From JAEUMW01 sp039807745 (GTDB taxonomy: Bacteria; Pseudomonadota; Gammaproteobacteria; Burkholderiales; JAEUMW01): a stretch of DNA of 12,190 bases. A model generated the notes under the pieces. The model was not told where the DNA came from and did not search any database. It worked only from the letters and a program-made list of their open reading frames with translations. Position numbers and translations under genes: made by a program. Below, in pieces: positions 9,697-12,190 of this stretch. Numbering within the stretch: the stretch's first letter is position 1; each line of letters starts with the position of its first letter. The DNA lies in the NCBI GenBank assembly GCA_039807745.1, contig JBDHRV010000108.1:1-12190 (forward strand). The letters run 5' to 3'.

Positions 9697-10139
9697 TGGC
9701 GGACCTGCGCGAGCTCTACCAGGAAGTGATCTTCGATCACTACAAGCAGCCGCGGAACTTCCACGCCCTGCCCGGTGCCGACTGCTCGGCGGAGGGTTAC
9801 AACCCGCTGTGCGGCGATCGGGTGACCGTCTATCTCAAGACCAAGGACGGGGTCATCGAGGAAGTCTCGTTCGAGGGTTCGGGGTGCGCCATCTCGACCG
9901 CCTCGGCGTCGCTCATGACCGAGGTGCTCAGGGGCAAGTCGCTGGCGGATGTCGAGCAGCTGTTTTCGGGGTTTCATGCGATGGTGACGGAGGCGGAGGC
10001 GGCCCCGCACCCGGAGCTCGGCAAGCTCGAGGTGCTATCGGGGGTGCGCGAGTTTCCGGCGCGCGTGAAATGCGCCACGCTGGCCTGGCACACGCTGAAC
10101 GCGGCGCTGCACCAACAGACTTCCGTGACCACGGAGTGA
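9696..10139 (+). CDS. sufU: SufU-type zinc-dependent sulfurtransferase / IscU-like scaffold
   Basis: A 147-aa IscU-fold protein best classed as SufU, which takes persulfide sulfur from SufS and passes it to SufBCD. The zinc ligands known in Bacillus subtilis SufU (Cys41, Asp43, Cys66, Cys128) correspond to Cys39, Asp41 (NPLCGDRV), Cys64 (GSGCAISTAS) and Cys126 (RVKCATLAW). An insertion of roughly 20 residues before the last cysteine (about 88-118) is the feature separating SufU from IscU. The histidine and LPPVK motif of IscU are absent. The start overlaps the sufS stop by one base (TGATG), and AAGGAG lies at 9679-9684. SufU is best known from Gram-positive SUF operons, but this form also occurs in other bacteria. 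Family assignment is firm; the SufU role rather than scaffold role is inferred from insertion, ligands and neighbours. Confidence 0.93.
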
Positions 10140-10149
10140 GGCGAGAATC

Positions 10150-10503
10150 GTGAGCGATTGGCAGAGCTTGGCAGATGCGGGAGGCGCGCAGGTGCCGACC
10201 GAGCAGTTGCGGCAGAACGTCATCGAGGCACTGCGGACGGTGTTCGATCCGGAGATCCCGGTCAACATCTACGACCTCGGCCTGATCTACGATCTTGAGG
10301 TCGACGATGCCGGCAAGGTCACGGTACAGATGACCCTGACCGCGCCGGGATGCCCGGTTGCCCAGACCTTCCCCGGCGAAGTCGAGGGGAAGCTCTATGC
10401 CGTGCCGGGTGTCAACGAGGCGATCGTCGATCTGGTCTGGGACCCGCCGTGGGACCAGGACCGGATGACCGAAGCCGCCAAGCTGCAGCTGGGGTTCCTC
10501 TAG
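10150..10503 (+). CDS. sufT: SufT, MIP18/DUF59-family Fe-S maturation factor
   Basis: A small 117-aa protein of the MIP18 (DUF59) family, found at the end of many SUF operons and linked to maturation or transfer of Fe-S clusters to client proteins. The family motifs are clear: DPEIPVNIYDLGLIY (33-47), MTLTAPGCP with the conserved Cys68, and WDPPW (97-101). It starts with GTG at 10150, and a GAGG sequence (10138-10141) lies at a suitable distance. It follows sufU by 10 bases, and the next gene starts 2 bases after its stop. Its biochemical action is not settled in the family, so I give only the general role. Confidence 0.93.
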   Translation: MSDWQSLADAGGAQVPTEQLRQNVIEALRTVFDPEIPVNIYDLGLIYDLEVDDAGKVTVQMTLTAPGCPVAQTFPGEVEGKLYAVPGVNEAIVDLVWDPPWDQDRMTEAAKLQLGFL

Positions 10504-10505
10504 CG

Positions 10506-10823
10506 ATGAACTGGATCGATGTCGCGCCCGCCGCGGAGATCGCGCCGGGGCAGTGGAGAACGGTGGATGTCGAGGGGCGGCTGGTAGCCGTCTTCAACCT
10601 GGAGGGCGAGTTCTTCGCCATCGAAGACGTCTGTACCCACGATGGCGGTGAACTCACCGGCGGGGACATCGAGGACGGCTGCATCGCGTGTCCGCGTCAC
10701 GGTGCGCGCTTCGACATCCGGACCGGGGCGGTGCTGTCGCCGCCGGCGTACGAGGACGTGCTCACCTATCCAGTGCGGGTGGCGGAGGGCAGGGTGCAAG
10801 TGGGTAACGAAAGCGGAGGCTGA
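10506..10823 (+). CDS. Small Rieske-type [2Fe-2S] ferredoxin
   Basis: A soluble, single-domain Rieske protein of 105 aa. The cluster ligands are Cys43-Thr-His45 and Cys62-Pro-Arg-His65 (CTHDGGELTGG and CPRHGARFDIRTGAVLSPPA), both in standard form. There is no signal peptide or membrane segment, so it resembles the ferredoxin subunits of ring-hydroxylating dioxygenases or NirD, but no oxygenase is nearby. Two bases separate it from sufT, which places it in the SUF operon, where small Rieske proteins recur in proteobacteria. It may supply electrons for cluster assembly or be a client or sensor; both are inference. The start at 10506 has only a weak ribosome site within the end of sufT, which fits translational coupling. 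Confidence 0.92.
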   Translation: MNWIDVAPAAEIAPGQWRTVDVEGRLVAVFNLEGEFFAIEDVCTHDGGELTGGDIEDGCIACPRHGARFDIRTGAVLSPPAYEDVLTYPVRVAEGRVQVGNESGG

Positions 10824-10895
10824 CGAGCCGGGCGGTCCCGCGCCGGAACCGCTGGTGGCGCGCAGCTTCCCGCGATGGTTCGGAGGCTGTGAACG
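10824..10895 (+). other. 72-bp gap between the Rieske and JAMM peptidase genes
   Basis: This is the only long gap inside the operon body. It is GC-rich and holds the GGAGG ribosome site of the peptidase gene near its end. I find no convincing promoter, T-tract terminator or small reading frame in it. The peptidase and carrier genes may therefore still be read from the SUF promoter, but a separate weak promoter cannot be excluded. Confidence 0.5.
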
Positions 10896-11312
10896 ATGAC
10901 CGGGTTGCGATTGCCGTGCGCATTGCAGGCGCGCCTGCAGGATTGGGCGCGAGCCGGCTACCCGAGCGAGACCTGCGGGATCCTGATCGGGCGGTGCGGC
11001 GATGAGGATGTCCGGGTGGAAGAGGTCCTCGCAGCCCGGAACCTCAACGTGGAGCGGGCGCGCGACCGCTACGAGCTGGATCCTGCCGCCCTCCTGGCGG
11101 CCGACGAAGCAGCGCGCGACCGTGGCCTCGAGATCGTCGGCGTCTGGCACTCCCATCCCGATCATCCCGCTGTTCCCTCCGCGACCGACCGCGAACAAGC
11201 CTGGCGCGGCTGGTCGTACGTGATCGTCTCGGTGTCACGCGGCGGCGTCGAGGAGCTACGCTCCTGGCGCCTGACCGGAACCGACTTCGTCGAGGAGATG
11301 ATTCGATCGTGA
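10896..11312 (+). CDS. JAMM/M67-family metallopeptidase, Mec/QbsD-like
   Basis: A 138-aa stand-alone JAB1/MPN/Mov34 zinc peptidase. The active site is complete: Glu25 (YPSETCGILIG) and His85-x-His87...Ser95-x-x-Asp98 in HSHPDHPAVPSATD. Bacterial members of this size include Mec of M. tuberculosis, which frees cysteine from the CysO carrier, and QbsD, which trims residues after the Gly-Gly of the QbsE carrier. Both cut right after a C-terminal Gly-Gly of ubiquitin-like sulfur carriers. The next gene encodes just such a carrier domain and overlaps this one by four bases, so the two almost certainly act together. The start at 10896 is preceded by GGAGG (10882-10886), and an in-frame stop at 10890 excludes anything further upstream. 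The 72-base gap before it is the largest in the operon after the leader. Family is certain; the substrate is inferred. Confidence 0.93.
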   Translation: MTGLRLPCALQARLQDWARAGYPSETCGILIGRCGDEDVRVEEVLAARNLNVERARDRYELDPAALLAADEAARDRGLEIVGVWHSHPDHPAVPSATDREQAWRGWSYVIVSVSRGGVEELRSWRLTGTDFVEEMIRS

Positions 11313-12190
11313 GCACGGTGACCATTCGTATTCCCATGCCGCTGCGCAGTTACACCGGCGGCGTGGACGAGGTGCAGGTCGACGCCGCGACCGTCGGCGA
11401 AGCGCTGCAGCGCCTGGGTGCGCTGCACGGCGGCATCCTCGATCGGGTGCTCGCGGGCGAGGGCGAGCTGCGGCAGTTCGTGAACGTGTTCGTCGGCAAC
11501 CGCAACGCGCGCACCCTCGGCGGGCTCACGGCGCGGCTCGAGGGGGGCGAGGTGATCTCGATCGTCCCCGCGGTGGCGGGCGGGGCGACGGGCAAAGCGC
11601 GGGAGCGCCGGCTGGCCGAGCTCAGGCGCGCCATCCCCGAAGTGACGCCGGCCGAAGCACTGGCGCTGCAGGCGCAGGGCGCGGCGCTCATCGACGTGCG
11701 CGAGCCCGACGAGATCGCGCAGGGCAGCCCACCCGGCGCGCATCGCCTGGGGCGCGGCTACCTCGAGCTGCGCATCGAGGAAGCGGTGCCCGACTTCGAG
11801 CGGCCCATCGTCGCTATGTGCAACGGCGGCGTGCGTTCGCTGTTCGCCGCGGAGGATCTGCAGCGGATGGGTTACACGCGCGTGTCCTCCATGATCGGGG
11901 GCTTCAGCCGCTGGAAGAACGAAGGTCTGCCGGTGGAGATTCCCGCGCGCCTCGACGCACTCGATCGCGAGCGTTATTCGCGCCATCTCCTGATGCCGGA
12001 GGTCGGCGAGGCAGGCCAGCTCAAGCTGCGGGCCGCGCGTGTCCTGCTGGTCGGCGCGGGCGGGCTGGGCAGCCCGGCGGCCTTCTATCTCGCCGCGGCC
12101 GGCGTCGGCACGGTCGGCCTGGTCGACCACGACGTGGTGGATCGCAGCAATCTGCAGCGCCAGATCCTGCACAGCGACGATCGCGTCGGC
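11309..12190 (+). CDS. CysO/MoaD-like sulfur carrier fused to rhodanese and ThiF/MoeB E1 domain (cut at window end)
   Basis: I translated this frame by hand; it is open from GTG 11309 to the last base (294 residues, no stop). Residues 1-92 are a ubiquitin-like sulfur carrier close to CysO/MoaD (QFVNVFVGNRNARTLGG, then VISIVPAVAGG). The Gly91-Gly92 pair that normally ends the protein is followed directly by ATGKARERR. Residues about 112-211 are a rhodanese domain with active Cys171 in CNGGVRS, preceded by LIDVREPDE. From about 218 a ThiF/MoeB adenylyltransferase begins (RYSRHLLMPEVGEAGQLKL), with ATP-binding GAGGLGS (249-255), DHD (273-275) and NLQRQ (281-285). The catalytic cysteine and zinc CxxC sites lie beyond the window. 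GTG is chosen because it overlaps the preceding stop (GTGA) and GAGGAG lies at 11292-11297. Likely function: activation and sulfuration of a carrier for cysteine, cofactor or thiamine-type synthesis. Confidence 0.9.
   Translation, partial: MSTVTIRIPMPLRSYTGGVDEVQVDAATVGEALQRLGALHGGILDRVLAGEGELRQFVNVFVGNRNARTLGGLTARLEGGEVISIVPAVAGGATGKARERRLAELRRAIPEVTPAEALALQAQGAALIDVREPDEIAQGSPPGAHRLGRGYLELRIEEAVPDFERPIVAMCNGGVRSLFAAEDLQRMGYTRVSSMIGGFSRWKNEGLPVEIPARLDALDRERYSRHLLMPEVGEAGQLKLRAARVLLVGAGGLGSPAAFYLAAAGVGTVGLVDHDVVDRSNLQRQILHSDDRVG

Noticed and set aside
11162..12172. 336-residue minus-strand open frame at the right end
   Set aside because: It overlaps the JAMM peptidase and the carrier-rhodanese-E1 fusion, whose motifs are clear on the plus strand; no family recognised in the reverse frame.

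Overview
This is a GC-rich, gene-dense chromosomal window from what looks like a proteobacterium. I favour a betaproteobacterium, from the general look of the proteins and the OxyR/AhpC/AhpD and Rrf2-SUF arrangements; that is inference, not a phylogenetic result. I see no mobile element, CRISPR array, tRNA or rRNA. Almost every base is covered by recognisable genes, and there are no frameshifts or broken genes inside the window. The first and last genes run off the edges.

Region 1 (1-2262) is a peroxide-defence locus. An OxyR-type LysR regulator on the minus strand keeps both redox cysteines. It is divergent from ahpC, a three-cysteine peroxiredoxin of the mycobacterial type, which is followed by ahpD, its CxxC reductant. 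A 132-bp divergent promoter region separates oxyR from ahpC, and a strong GC hairpin lies between ahpC and ahpD.

Region 2 (2379-4079, minus strand) is a single-gene unit for a YcbB/LdtD-like periplasmic L,D-transpeptidase. It converges on ahpD, with stem-loops in the gap between them.

Region 3 (4211-12190, plus strand) is a long SUF iron-sulfur assembly operon. It starts with a promoter overlapped by an inverted repeat, then an Rrf2-family regulator, sufB, sufC, sufD, sufS, a SufU-type scaffold/transfer protein, sufT (MIP18/DUF59) and a small Rieske ferredoxin. After a 72-bp gap comes a JAMM/M67 (Mec-like) peptidase, overlapped by a gene encoding a CysO/MoaD-like sulfur carrier fused to a rhodanese and a ThiF/MoeB E1 domain (cut by the window end). 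SufS with SufU would mobilise cysteine sulfur, SufBCD would build the cluster, and SufT and the Rieske protein are probable accessory factors. The final pair resembles the CysO-Mec-MoeZ thiocarboxylate pathway.

The most unusual element is the last gene. Its N-terminal carrier domain ends in an internal Gly-Gly that is not at a free C-terminus, and it sits directly beside a JAMM peptidase of the family that acts at such sites. This suggests a polyprotein or self-loading sulfur-carrier system tied to Fe-S assembly.
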